Source: Lachnospiraceae bacterium UBA4348 (GTDB lineage: Bacteria; Bacillota; Clostridia; Lachnospirales; Lachnospiraceae). Taken from it: a stretch of 17,806 nt of DNA. Below, piece by piece: positions 4,930 to 11,956 of the stretch; position 1 is the stretch's first letter, and every line of letters begins with the position of its first letter. Position numbers and translations under genes: made by a program. The stretch covers positions 1-17,806 of the forward strand of contig DGTA01000020.1 of NCBI GenBank assembly GCA_002394165.1, in the 5' to 3' direction. The notes beneath the pieces are model-generated. The model saw only the letters and a list, made by a program, of their open reading frames with translations. It was not told the DNA's origin and searched no databases.

Positions 4930-6936
4930 TCACCAGAGGACCTTCGCAGCCTCCTTCGCATCAGCAAACGGGCCGGGGATCGTATACGCTCCCCTGTGGG
5001 TGCCGAAATAATCCTGGTCGAAGATGATCTCTGTTCCGTCCGTATTCTCGAAACGCTGCTCCGGCTCGAACGCGCAGCCGAGCACGTCACTGCTGATGAT
5101 GCCGTCCTTAAAGTTCTTCAGGAGCGTGTACACATTGGTCTTGAGCCTGGGTCTTCCGTCTTTTCCGGTCACAAGCTCAACGCTGACCTTTTTGTCGCTG
5201 CAGAGGAAATCCTTCTCATGGCAGCATACGCTCGCTCCGTTAAAGTAGGCATTGCCGCCCACCCACACCGGAAGGTGTCCGAAATGATAGGTGCCAAGCG
5301 CTCCCATATCCGGCTCTTCATCCATCTTAAAGTTGGCGATCCACTCCTCATAGGTGGGGAAGATGTCAAACGGAGCCGTGCCAACCACCTCGTAATCGGC
5401 ATCCCGGGCCGTCTTCGTCTCATCCGTCACCGGATAGTGCTGGATGAAGATGTTGTTGTAGATCCTGTCATCGCCGTGAAGGATGGTCATGAAACCGGCC
5501 ACCTCGGTCCTGTGGCGGATATGATAGGGAGTATATCTGGGCTCGCGCTGTCCGTTCACGATGCTGTCAACCCCTGAATTGATCAGGCTGAAGGAGCCCA
5601 GCATCAGGTTGTGCACGCAGGCGATCCCCTGGCTGGGGATAGTCACCGACACCTTGGAGAGCATCACATTGTTGTCGATCAGCGTCGGCCCGTGGCCCAC
5701 CTCGACAAAAACATCGGTATTGAACATGGCGCCCTGTGCCTGGGGAGTACCCTCCGGCCGGTGATTTTCATACAGCAGGTTCTGGCTGACCCTGGCGCCC
5801 TGCGCCTGCCAGTCGAGCCACACACCCATGATGCAGTTGTGGATGTGGTTGCGGCGGATCGTCACATCGATGGCCGCGTGCAGTTTGATGCCTGCCGTTT
5901 CCGCGCCGCCAAGCTGCTGCGAATTGCAGATGTCATGGATATGGCAGTCCTCAATGGTGGAAAACACTCCGCCCATGCGTCCCACGATACCGGTCTGCTC
6001 ACAGTGGTGCACTTCACAGCGCCGGATGATATGGTGGCCGATGTTCTCCTTGAGCCAGCCGTGGTACTGTCCCCTGCAGACCGCATCGCGCTCCATCTGG
6101 GTGGGGCTCTTCACATGCTTTGTATAGAAATACATATCGTTCTCGGGATCGAGGTATTTTCCCAGTGAGATACCGCAGCAGCGACTGTTGCTGATCTCAC
6201 AGTCCTCGATGATCCATCCCTTGCTCCAGTGCGGGCCGATCATGCCGTCCTGGTAGGCAGCGGGGGGCGCCCAGGTAGTGGCTGCCTTATTGATGTCAAA
6301 TCCGCTGACCGTGATGTAATCTACCCCGTTCTTATCCGGCATGAAACAGTTCCGTCTCACGCTGATCTCCACTTTTTCCTTGTTCGGATCCTTTCCCTGG
6401 AAGTTCGCGAAGAAGACCGTTTTCCCGTCCTCCTGCCGTGAAAACCACTTGTACGTGGATTCCTCCTTCTTCCAGGAGGCCGGATCCGGCTCGCCGGCGA
6501 GGCACTCCTCCAGCGTCACGGTCTCGTACATCATGCGGTCATTGAGGTAAACAGACCCGGTATGCCGCACGGTGGGCGCAAAATACCAGTCACCGCAGAC
6601 AAAGGTCGTGTACGGGTTATAGTCACCGAAAATGCCGTTGGAAACGCTGGCTGTCCAGGTATCTCCCTTGTACTTTTTCCATCCGGAAAGTTCCTCGGCG
6701 CCGGTGATCACGGCTCCCAGGGGTTTTTCCGAGCGGTAGGTGATGCGGTCCGTCTCCGTGCCCGCATTGATCGGATTAACATACTCGCGGTAGACGCCCG
6801 GGGCTACAAGCACCTCATCTCCGGGCATGGCTGCTTTAGCCGCCTCCTGGATCTGCCTGAAGGGAAGCTCCCGGCTTCCCGTCCCGTTCTTTGGCGCAGC
6901 GGCATCCACGTACCAGATCCTGCCGTTTGACATCAT
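4930..6936 (-). CDS. GH120-type beta-xylosidase (right-handed parallel beta-helix)
   Basis: Likely hydrolyses xylo-oligosaccharides from the non-reducing end. It has 668 residues and no signal peptide, so it is cytoplasmic and would act on imported oligosaccharides. The N-terminus (WYVDAAAPKNGTGSRELPF) starts a parallel beta-helix. Segments such as WAPPAAYQDGMIGPHWSKGW, AGIKLHAAIDVTIRR and GVWLDWQAQGARVSQN match, from memory, the Thermoanaerobacterium GH120 xylosidase. Asp375 in WLDW and Glu412 in VFVEVGHGP align with its nucleophile and acid/base. About 14 extra residues lie between the two catalytic positions. The start has AGGTGA upstream; a second ATG directly follows the first. No transporter or other hemicellulase gene is adjacent. 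A different glycosidase specificity on the same fold is possible. Confidence 0.85.
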   Translation of the reverse strand: MMSNGRIWYVDAAAPKNGTGSRELPFRQIQEAAKAAMPGDEVLVAPGVYREYVNPINAGTETDRITYRSEKPLGAVITGAEELSGWKKYKGDTWTASVSNGIFGDYNPYTTFVCGDWYFAPTVRHTGSVYLNDRMMYETVTLEECLAGEPDPASWKKEESTYKWFSRQEDGKTVFFANFQGKDPNKEKVEISVRRNCFMPDKNGVDYITVSGFDINKAATTWAPPAAYQDGMIGPHWSKGWIIEDCEISNSRCCGISLGKYLDPENDMYFYTKHVKSPTQMERDAVCRGQYHGWLKENIGHHIIRRCEVHHCEQTGIVGRMGGVFSTIEDCHIHDICNSQQLGGAETAGIKLHAAIDVTIRRNHIHNCIMGVWLDWQAQGARVSQNLLYENHRPEGTPQAQGAMFNTDVFVEVGHGPTLIDNNVMLSKVSVTIPSQGIACVHNLMLGSFSLINSGVDSIVNGQREPRYTPYHIRHRTEVAGFMTILHGDDRIYNNIFIQHYPVTDETKTARDADYEVVGTAPFDIFPTYEEWIANFKMDEEPDMGALGTYHFGHLPVWVGGNAYFNGASVCCHEKDFLCSDKKVSVELVTGKDGRPRLKTNVYTLLKNFKDGIISSDVLGCAFEPEQRFENTDGTEIIFDQDYFGTHRGAYTIPGPFADAKEAAKVLW

Positions 6937-6974
6937 TCTTTCACCTGACCTTTCATTATATAAAAGAACTGTTC

Positions 6975-7256
6975 CTATTCACAGTCGAAGATCGTTTTAG
7001 CCTCCAGGAGCGGACCGTATTCCCGCTTCCAGGTCTGGTGCATCTCAGAGACATTGTATGCCTCCAGCGCCGATTCCTCCATTGTCATCTCGATCATCAG
7101 GTCATAGCGGTTGGCAAAAGGCGTATTGCACACGTGGACATCCACAGCGGTGACCCCGTCGATCTTAAGCGCCTCGTCAAACAGCTTCTGCACCGGCTCC
7201 TTCAGGGAATCGCGTGTCGAAGAGTCTTTAAGCTTTGCAATGATAAAATGTCTCAT
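6975..7256 (-). CDS. Dabb-domain (stress-responsive A/B barrel) protein
   Basis: A 93-residue single-domain protein of the dimeric alpha/beta-barrel superfamily. It begins MRHFIIAKLKDSSTRDSLKEPVQK and has the family pattern of a central Asn-Arg-Tyr-Asp-Leu segment (PFANRYDLMIEMTMEESALEAY) followed by a HQTW helix. Members are small cytoplasmic proteins of mostly unknown function; a few are cyclases or oxygenases. The start at 7256 follows GGGAGG; longer in-frame starts upstream overlap the divergent gene and are rejected. It is 38 nt upstream of the xylosidase gene and is the first gene of that small operon, but its link to xylan metabolism is not evident. Confidence 0.88.
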   Translation of the reverse strand: MRHFIIAKLKDSSTRDSLKEPVQKLFDEALKIDGVTAVDVHVCNTPFANRYDLMIEMTMEESALEAYNVSEMHQTWKREYGPLLEAKTIFDCE

Positions 7257-7281
7257 TATTGTTTCCCTCCCAAAATGTTTG

Positions 7282-7290
7282 TGATAAGAT
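7282..7290 (+). promoter_or_regulatory. Possible extended -10 element of the histidine phosphatase gene
   Basis: TGATAAGAT fits the TGnTAtaAT pattern with two mismatches in the hexamer, 33 nt before the start codon. No good -35 box is seen. A TTGTTT lies upstream at a spacing of 20, which is too wide. Weak evidence. Confidence 0.3.
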
Positions 7291-7323
7291 GAAAAAAATC
7301 TTTTACCGTAAAGGAGCACAGTT

Positions 7324-7917
7324 ATGAAGATCTGGCTGACCAGGCACGGGCAGACACGGCTCAACAAGGCGCACCTGATGCAGGGACGCACGGATGAGCC
7401 GCTCAACGAGACAGGGATCGCGCAGGCCAAAGCCATGCGCGGGATCCTGATGAAGGAAGACAGTTCTCTTGTCTTCGACGCTGTTTATGCCTCTCCCCTA
7501 GACCGCGCCATCCAGACAGGCGCCATCATCGGCGGAGTGGAAAAAGACCGCGTCCTCATCGATGAACGCCTCATCGAGACCGACTTTGGAAGATACGAAA
7601 AATCCCGGTATTATGCGCTCGGCATCGGCATGTCCCTGTACTGGGCCTGCCCCGAGATCTTTCCCGTGCCGCCCTCCGTGGAGAGCATCGCCTCCATGGT
7701 CAGCCGCAGCCGGTCTTTCTTAAAAGAGATCGAACAGAAAGATTATGAGAACGTGCTGATCGCCTGTCACGGCGGTATCGGCCGGGCGATCAGCGGCTAT
7801 CTCAACGATTCGCCCCGCGGCATCACCTGGCGTCCCAAGATGCACAACTGCGAGGTGAGAGTCTGGGAAAGCGTAGGCGGCCGGCACCGTTTCCTGGCCC
7901 GCCATACCCTCAGCTGA
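7324..7917 (+). CDS. Histidine phosphatase family protein (phosphoglycerate mutase-like)
   Basis: Phosphomonoesterase of the histidine phosphatase superfamily, branch 1; the substrate is unknown. It has 197 residues. The phosphate-binding motif TRHGQT places the phospho-acceptor at His8 with Arg7. Arg61 in SPLDRA, Glu85 in IETDFGRYE and the second catalytic His149 in IACHGGIGRAI complete the site. AAAGGAG precedes the ATG. It is a single gene, divergent from the Dabb gene, and its 3' end overlaps the convergent Na/Pi transporter gene by 8 bp, with no terminator between. A CobC-like or general sugar-phosphate phosphatase is possible; no cobalamin genes are near. Confidence 0.9.
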   Translation: MKIWLTRHGQTRLNKAHLMQGRTDEPLNETGIAQAKAMRGILMKEDSSLVFDAVYASPLDRAIQTGAIIGGVEKDRVLIDERLIETDFGRYEKSRYYALGIGMSLYWACPEIFPVPPSVESIASMVSRSRSFLKEIEQKDYENVLIACHGGIGRAISGYLNDSPRGITWRPKMHNCEVRVWESVGGRHRFLARHTLS

Positions 7918-9727
7918 CGGTCTCCGCCTCCATGCTGATCGGTCTTTCAATGTTGCTGATCACATCGTACTTGGCCAGGAAGCCTTCATACGCCCGGTTG
8001 TACTCTTCCTCTGTCAGCTCGCTCGCCTTCTGGGAGTGAACATGGTAATCGGGATTATGCTGGTGTTCCCGGCGGACGATGCCGGCGATCGCCACACAGT
8101 GGGATCCAATCCGGTCAAAGCAGTTTAAAAGATCCGTAAAGGCCGTTCCCTGCTGCTGGTCGCATTCTCCGCGGCTGAGCCTTCCGATCTGGCGAGCCCG
8201 CAGGATCTCGCACAGGTTGGTGATCGCCGCTGCAAGCGGCTTGATCGGCAGTGATGCGGAAAGATCATGGTCCTGATACGCCTGCATGGTGCTGTTTACG
8301 ATCTCACGCTCGGCTTCGATCATCACGTTCAGGTCATGAAGCACATCTTCCGTGAAGACGATATTCTCCTCATGACACTGGTTCGTCAGATGCGCGATGG
8401 CCGAGGCATAGTCTCCTATCCTTTCCAGGTCACCGATCACACGAAGGTTCATCGTCACCTTTCTCGTCTGGGACGAAGTCATTTCTTTCTTGGAGAGGGT
8501 CACCAGGTAATCCCCGATCCTCGATTCATATTTATCGATCAGGTCCTCCTTGCGCTGGACCTTCTCATATTTCTTATCCGAATACTCATGAATCAGGTTC
8601 AGTGCCCGGCCCACATTCTTGCGGACCTTCCTTGACATGCCGTCGATCACGCGGTCACTTTGTGCGATCGCCAGGGACGGTGACATAAGCAGACGTTCCT
8701 CCAGCAGGTCGAAATCGGCATTGTCCGCGATATCCTCCAGATCCTCCGCAGAATCCTTGATCAGGTACATCACCAGTTTCTCGATCTGCCCGATCAGCGG
8801 GAAGAGAATGCATACCGTGACGATCCTGAAGACCGAGTTCACCGCGGCAATGATCACAGGGTTCACGGTCATATTCATAAAGCTGAAACGGAAAACGGCA
8901 TTGAGCGAATAGAAACCGATCGCCCACAAAAGCATGCCGAACACATCGTCAAGCAGGTAGACAAGGGCTGTCCGCTTACCGTTTTTATTGGCACCGATCG
9001 ATGAGAGCATGACCGGGGCCGCCGCGCCGACGCCGATACCGAGGATGATCGGAAACGCGGTCGCGAACGTAAGTATTCCTGTCACGGACAGCGCCTGCAG
9101 GATACCGACTGAGGCCGAAGCGCTCTGAAGGATGGCTGTCATCACAATACCGACCAGGATACCCAGGATCGGGTTGGAGAAGACCGTCAGCATTCCGATG
9201 AAGGCCGGATTCGTTTTAAGCGGAGCCACCGCGCCGCTCATCATCTGCATGCCCACCATCAGGATGGCAAAGCCGAGCATGATGTTGGCCACGTATTTAT
9301 AAACGCTCCGCTTTGAAAGCATCTTCAGGAGCGTGCCCGATATGGCCACCACAGCGGCGATCGTCGCAGAGGAAAGCAGGGAAGCGATCCCTCCGGTCCC
9401 CTGAATATAGGAAAGGCAGAGGATCCATCCGGTGATGCTGGTGCCGATGTTTGCTCCCATAATGATGCCGATGGCCTGATGCAGTTTCATCATTCCGGAG
9501 TTGACGAAACCGATGACCATTACCGTGGTTGCAGAAGACGACTGGATAATGCTCGTCACTCCCGTTCCGAGAAGAACGCCCTTGAGCGGGGTGTTGGTCA
9601 TCCGGTACAGGAACGATTCCAGCTTGTCTCCGGCAACACTTTTAAGTCCGTCCCCCATCAGGGACATGCCGTACAGGAACAGTGATACGCCGCACAAAAG
9701 CGACAGTATCATTGATATGATCTCCAT
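7910..9727 (-). CDS. Na/Pi cotransporter family protein with PhoU-like C-terminal domain
   Basis: Probable sodium-coupled phosphate transporter. It has 605 residues. The membrane part (about 1-330) contains the two inverted repeats of the NptA/SLC34 family, each with its QSSS-type motif (Gln62-SSSATT and Gln201-SASAS), plus GANIGTSITG. Residues from about 340 to 560 form a helical PhoU-like cytoplasmic domain (LERIGDYASAIAHL, CFDRIGSHCVAIAG). This is the common Firmicute fusion of transporter and PhoU domains. The start at 9727 follows GGAGGAG. It is 17 nt downstream of the aldo/keto reductase gene, so the two are cotranscribed, though no functional link is obvious. Confidence 0.93.
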   Translation of the reverse strand: MEIISMILSLLCGVSLFLYGMSLMGDGLKSVAGDKLESFLYRMTNTPLKGVLLGTGVTSIIQSSSATTVMVIGFVNSGMMKLHQAIGIIMGANIGTSITGWILCLSYIQGTGGIASLLSSATIAAVVAISGTLLKMLSKRSVYKYVANIMLGFAILMVGMQMMSGAVAPLKTNPAFIGMLTVFSNPILGILVGIVMTAILQSASASVGILQALSVTGILTFATAFPIILGIGVGAAAPVMLSSIGANKNGKRTALVYLLDDVFGMLLWAIGFYSLNAVFRFSFMNMTVNPVIIAAVNSVFRIVTVCILFPLIGQIEKLVMYLIKDSAEDLEDIADNADFDLLEERLLMSPSLAIAQSDRVIDGMSRKVRKNVGRALNLIHEYSDKKYEKVQRKEDLIDKYESRIGDYLVTLSKKEMTSSQTRKVTMNLRVIGDLERIGDYASAIAHLTNQCHEENIVFTEDVLHDLNVMIEAEREIVNSTMQAYQDHDLSASLPIKPLAAAITNLCEILRARQIGRLSRGECDQQQGTAFTDLLNCFDRIGSHCVAIAGIVRREHQHNPDYHVHSQKASELTEEEYNRAYEGFLAKYDVISNIERPISMEAETVS

Positions 9728-9744
9728 CTGTCTTTACTCCTCCG

Positions 9745-10878
9745 TCAATTACATTCCAGTTTCCGGGCCGTCTTCTGCAGCCAGTCTATGATCGGCAGTT
9801 TCTGCGGGCAGATGCCTTCGCACTGTCCGCATGCGATACAGTCGGAAGCCTTTCCCGCGTTTGCCGCGATGGCGGCGTAAGCTTCTTTATCAGCCCTGTG
9901 ATCGGCCCCTTCTCTCTCGTCTTTGTTATACAGTGCGAAGTACTCGGGGATCGCGATAGACATGGGACATCCCGGCGTACAGTAAGAACATCCGGTACAC
10001 GGGATCGTGATCCCGGAATTGATCACGTCCGCCACCGCGCGGATGGTCGTCATCTCCAGCTCGCCAAGCGGCCTGAAATCCTGCATGAATGAGGTGTTGT
10101 CCTCCATCTGGGCAAGGCTGGACATTCCCGAAAGGACCATCTTGACGTTCGGCTGCGATGCGGCAAAACGGACAGCCCAGGAAGCCGGGGTCTTTCCTTC
10201 CTCCAGATTATCCAGCATCTTCTTTGCCTGCTCAGGAACAGCCGCAAGCGTGCCTCCCTTGACCGGCTCCATGACGATGACCGGCTTTCCGTGTTTTACG
10301 CAGACCTCATAATTCTTTCTCGCCTGCACGCTCTCGGATTCCCAGTCCAGGTAATTGAGCTGCAGCTGCACAAATTCCATCTCCGGATGGCGCGTGAGCA
10401 CTTCGTCGAGAAGTTCGGGCCCGGAATGGAAGGAAAAACCGATATGGCCGACTCTGCCTTCCTTCTTCTTCCCGATGATCCAGTTGAAGCAGTCGAGATC
10501 CTCATATTTCTTTATATTTCCGGTCTCGATGTCATGGATCAGGTAATAGTCGAAAAAATCGACACCGGTCTTGGACATCTGTTCATTGAAGACTCTGTCC
10601 CGGTCCTCTTTTGTCTCGATGAACCCGGCATGCAGCTTGGTGGTCAGGGTATAGCGGCTGCGGTCTACCCGGTCGACCAGGGCGGTCTTGATCGCGCGCT
10701 CGCTCTCGAAATCATGATACATCCAGGCAGTATCAAAATAGGTAAATCCCCTCTCCAGGAAAAGATCCACCATTTTCTTCATCTGCTCTATATCGATCGA
10801 TTTTTTATCCTTCTCATCCAGAAGCGGAAGCCTCATCAGGCCGAAGCCCAGTTTCTTCTCAGGAAATATGTTGCTCAT
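9745..10878 (-). CDS. Aldo/keto reductase with C-terminal 2x[4Fe-4S] domain
   Basis: NAD(P)H-type aldo/keto reductase barrel coupled to a ferredoxin-like domain. It has 377 residues. The AKR tetrad is complete: Asp49 and Tyr54 (FDTAWMYH), Lys81 (LTTKLHAG) and His115 (YYLIHDIE). The C-terminal extension carries two CxxCxxCxxxCP motifs, Cys294/297/300/304 and Cys347/350/353/357, each able to hold one [4Fe-4S] cluster. This fused family is frequent in anaerobes; its substrate is unknown. The start at 10878 has GGAGGG upstream; the in-frame ATG at 10944 lies upstream of the likely transcription start. It is the first gene of an operon with the Na/Pi transporter and is divergent from the acyl-ligase operon. 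Confidence 0.92.
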   Translation of the reverse strand: MSNIFPEKKLGFGLMRLPLLDEKDKKSIDIEQMKKMVDLFLERGFTYFDTAWMYHDFESERAIKTALVDRVDRSRYTLTTKLHAGFIETKEDRDRVFNEQMSKTGVDFFDYYLIHDIETGNIKKYEDLDCFNWIIGKKKEGRVGHIGFSFHSGPELLDEVLTRHPEMEFVQLQLNYLDWESESVQARKNYEVCVKHGKPVIVMEPVKGGTLAAVPEQAKKMLDNLEEGKTPASWAVRFAASQPNVKMVLSGMSSLAQMEDNTSFMQDFRPLGELEMTTIRAVADVINSGITIPCTGCSYCTPGCPMSIAIPEYFALYNKDEREGADHRADKEAYAAIAANAGKASDCIACGQCEGICPQKLPIIDWLQKTARKLECN

Positions 10879-10901
10879 TGTTTCCCTCCGTTTTGAAAAA
10901 G

Positions 10902-10910
10902 TGATATAAT
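10902..10910 (+). promoter_or_regulatory. Extended -10 promoter of the PAP2/acyl-ligase/STAS/SpoIIE operon
   Basis: TGATATAAT is a perfect TGnTATAAT extended -10 element, with no recognisable -35 box, as is common for this promoter type. The predicted start is near 10917, about 85 nt before the first gene. It is the only good promoter I see ahead of the five-gene operon. Confidence 0.55.
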
Positions 10911-10916
10911 AGCATC

Positions 10917-10943
10917 TGGCAATGATTATACAGGATATTGCCA
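10917..10943. promoter_or_regulatory. Candidate operator: 7-bp dyad between divergent promoters
   Basis: TGGCAAT (10917-10923) and ATTGCCA (10937-10943) are perfect inverted copies separated by 13 bp. The dyad begins at the predicted start site of the plus-strand operon and contains the -10 hexamer of the divergent minus-strand promoter. A dimeric regulator bound here could control both operons. Confidence 0.4.
10925..10930 (-). promoter_or_regulatory. Probable -10 box for the aldo/keto reductase operon
   Basis: A perfect TATAAT on the minus strand lies about 47 nt upstream of the reductase start codon. No clear -35 box is seen at 16-18 nt, so an activator may be needed, or the element may be fortuitous. 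Confidence 0.4.
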
Positions 10944-11000
10944 TAAAAAGGGAATGGGTCTTTTTTCTTTTTTATCATGACGGCAGAAGGAGTGTTCACA

Positions 11001-11945
11001 ATGAGTGCAGCAGGGGTCAGCTATTCCTTTCCGTGGGAGATACAACTGATGACGTGGCTTCAGGGAATGTGCGGGAATGCGGCGGTTTCTGTTGTTTCTT
11101 TTTTTTCTGCCTTCGGCGAGGAAGTGATCCTCATCCTGCTGCTCGGAGCGTTCTACTGGGGCTGGAGCAAGGAGACCGGCAGATATGTGGGGCTGAATGT
11201 CCTGATGGGGCTGATCGTGAATACCCTGACCAAAAATATCTTTCTGCGCCGGCGGCCGTATTTCGACCATGAAAAGATAAAGATCCTGCGGCCGGTCGAA
11301 CCGGAGGCGGACGTTTACGACATCGCCGCCCAGGGCTGGTCTTTCCCGAGCGGCCATTCCACCAACGCCGTCACCGCTTACGGCTCACTGGCGATCGCGC
11401 TCAGGAAAAGGATCCCGGCCCTGCTCGCCGTGATCATCCCGCTTCTGGTCGGTTTTTCACGCGTCGCGATGGGCGCGCACTTCCCGACCGACGTGCTCGG
11501 CGGCTGGCTGACCGGCGCCGCAGTCATCGGACTGCTTCATCTGCTGCGCACCCGGATCAGGAATGAGCATACCCTGTACCTGATCCTGATGGCTTTTTCC
11601 CTGCCCGGCCTTTTCTTCTGCAGGAGCGCTGATTACTTCTCGTCCCTGGGACTGCTGGCCGGCTTTATGTCGGGGACCTTGTTTGAAGAAAAGTTCGTGA
11701 AATTTGAGAACACCTCGTCCCCTGTACGGATCATTCTGCGGACGGTCGGAGGCGCCCTTCTCTTCCTGGCACTGAACAAACTGCTGAAACTTCCTTTCTC
11801 AGAAAGTTTCCTCGAAAGCGGGGAATATGCCTCAATGATGGTGCGCTGCGCCCGCTACGCCATTATCACTTTTATCGAATTTGCACTTTACCCTGTCACC
11901 TTCAGGTTTTTTAAAGAGCATTCCAAAAACCAGCATACAAAATAG
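11001..11945 (+). CDS. PAP2-superfamily membrane phosphatase
   Basis: Integral membrane phosphatase, probably acting on a lipid or polyprenyl (pyro)phosphate at the outer face of the membrane. It has 314 residues. All three catalytic motifs are present: KNIFLRRRP (KX6RP), PSGHS, and SRVAMGAHFPTD (SRX5HX3D). Several TM segments flank them, and a C-terminal hydrophobic extension of about 130 residues follows the last motif. The start at 11001 is 8 nt after AAGGAG; the in-frame ATG at 10977 has no ribosome binding site. It is the first gene of a five-gene operon, 11 nt before the ligase gene. It could recycle a lipid phosphate released by the downstream acylation machinery (inference). Confidence 0.9.
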   Translation: MSAAGVSYSFPWEIQLMTWLQGMCGNAAVSVVSFFSAFGEEVILILLLGAFYWGWSKETGRYVGLNVLMGLIVNTLTKNIFLRRRPYFDHEKIKILRPVEPEADVYDIAAQGWSFPSGHSTNAVTAYGSLAIALRKRIPALLAVIIPLLVGFSRVAMGAHFPTDVLGGWLTGAAVIGLLHLLRTRIRNEHTLYLILMAFSLPGLFFCRSADYFSSLGLLAGFMSGTLFEEKFVKFENTSSPVRIILRTVGGALLFLALNKLLKLPFSESFLESGEYASMMVRCARYAIITFIEFALYPVTFRFFKEHSKNQHTK

Positions 11946-11956
11946 AGGGATGGAAA

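Noticed and set aside
4930..6936. Pectate lyase or phage tail-spike identity for the beta-helix protein
   Set aside because: The fold is shared, but the WAPPAAYQ, KLHAAIDV and WLDWQAQG segments with paired Asp/Glu fit GH120 specifically.
10977..11000. Earlier ATG start for the PAP2 phosphatase
   Set aside because: A T-rich sequence without a ribosome binding site precedes it, whereas AAGGAG sits 8 nt before the ATG at 11001.
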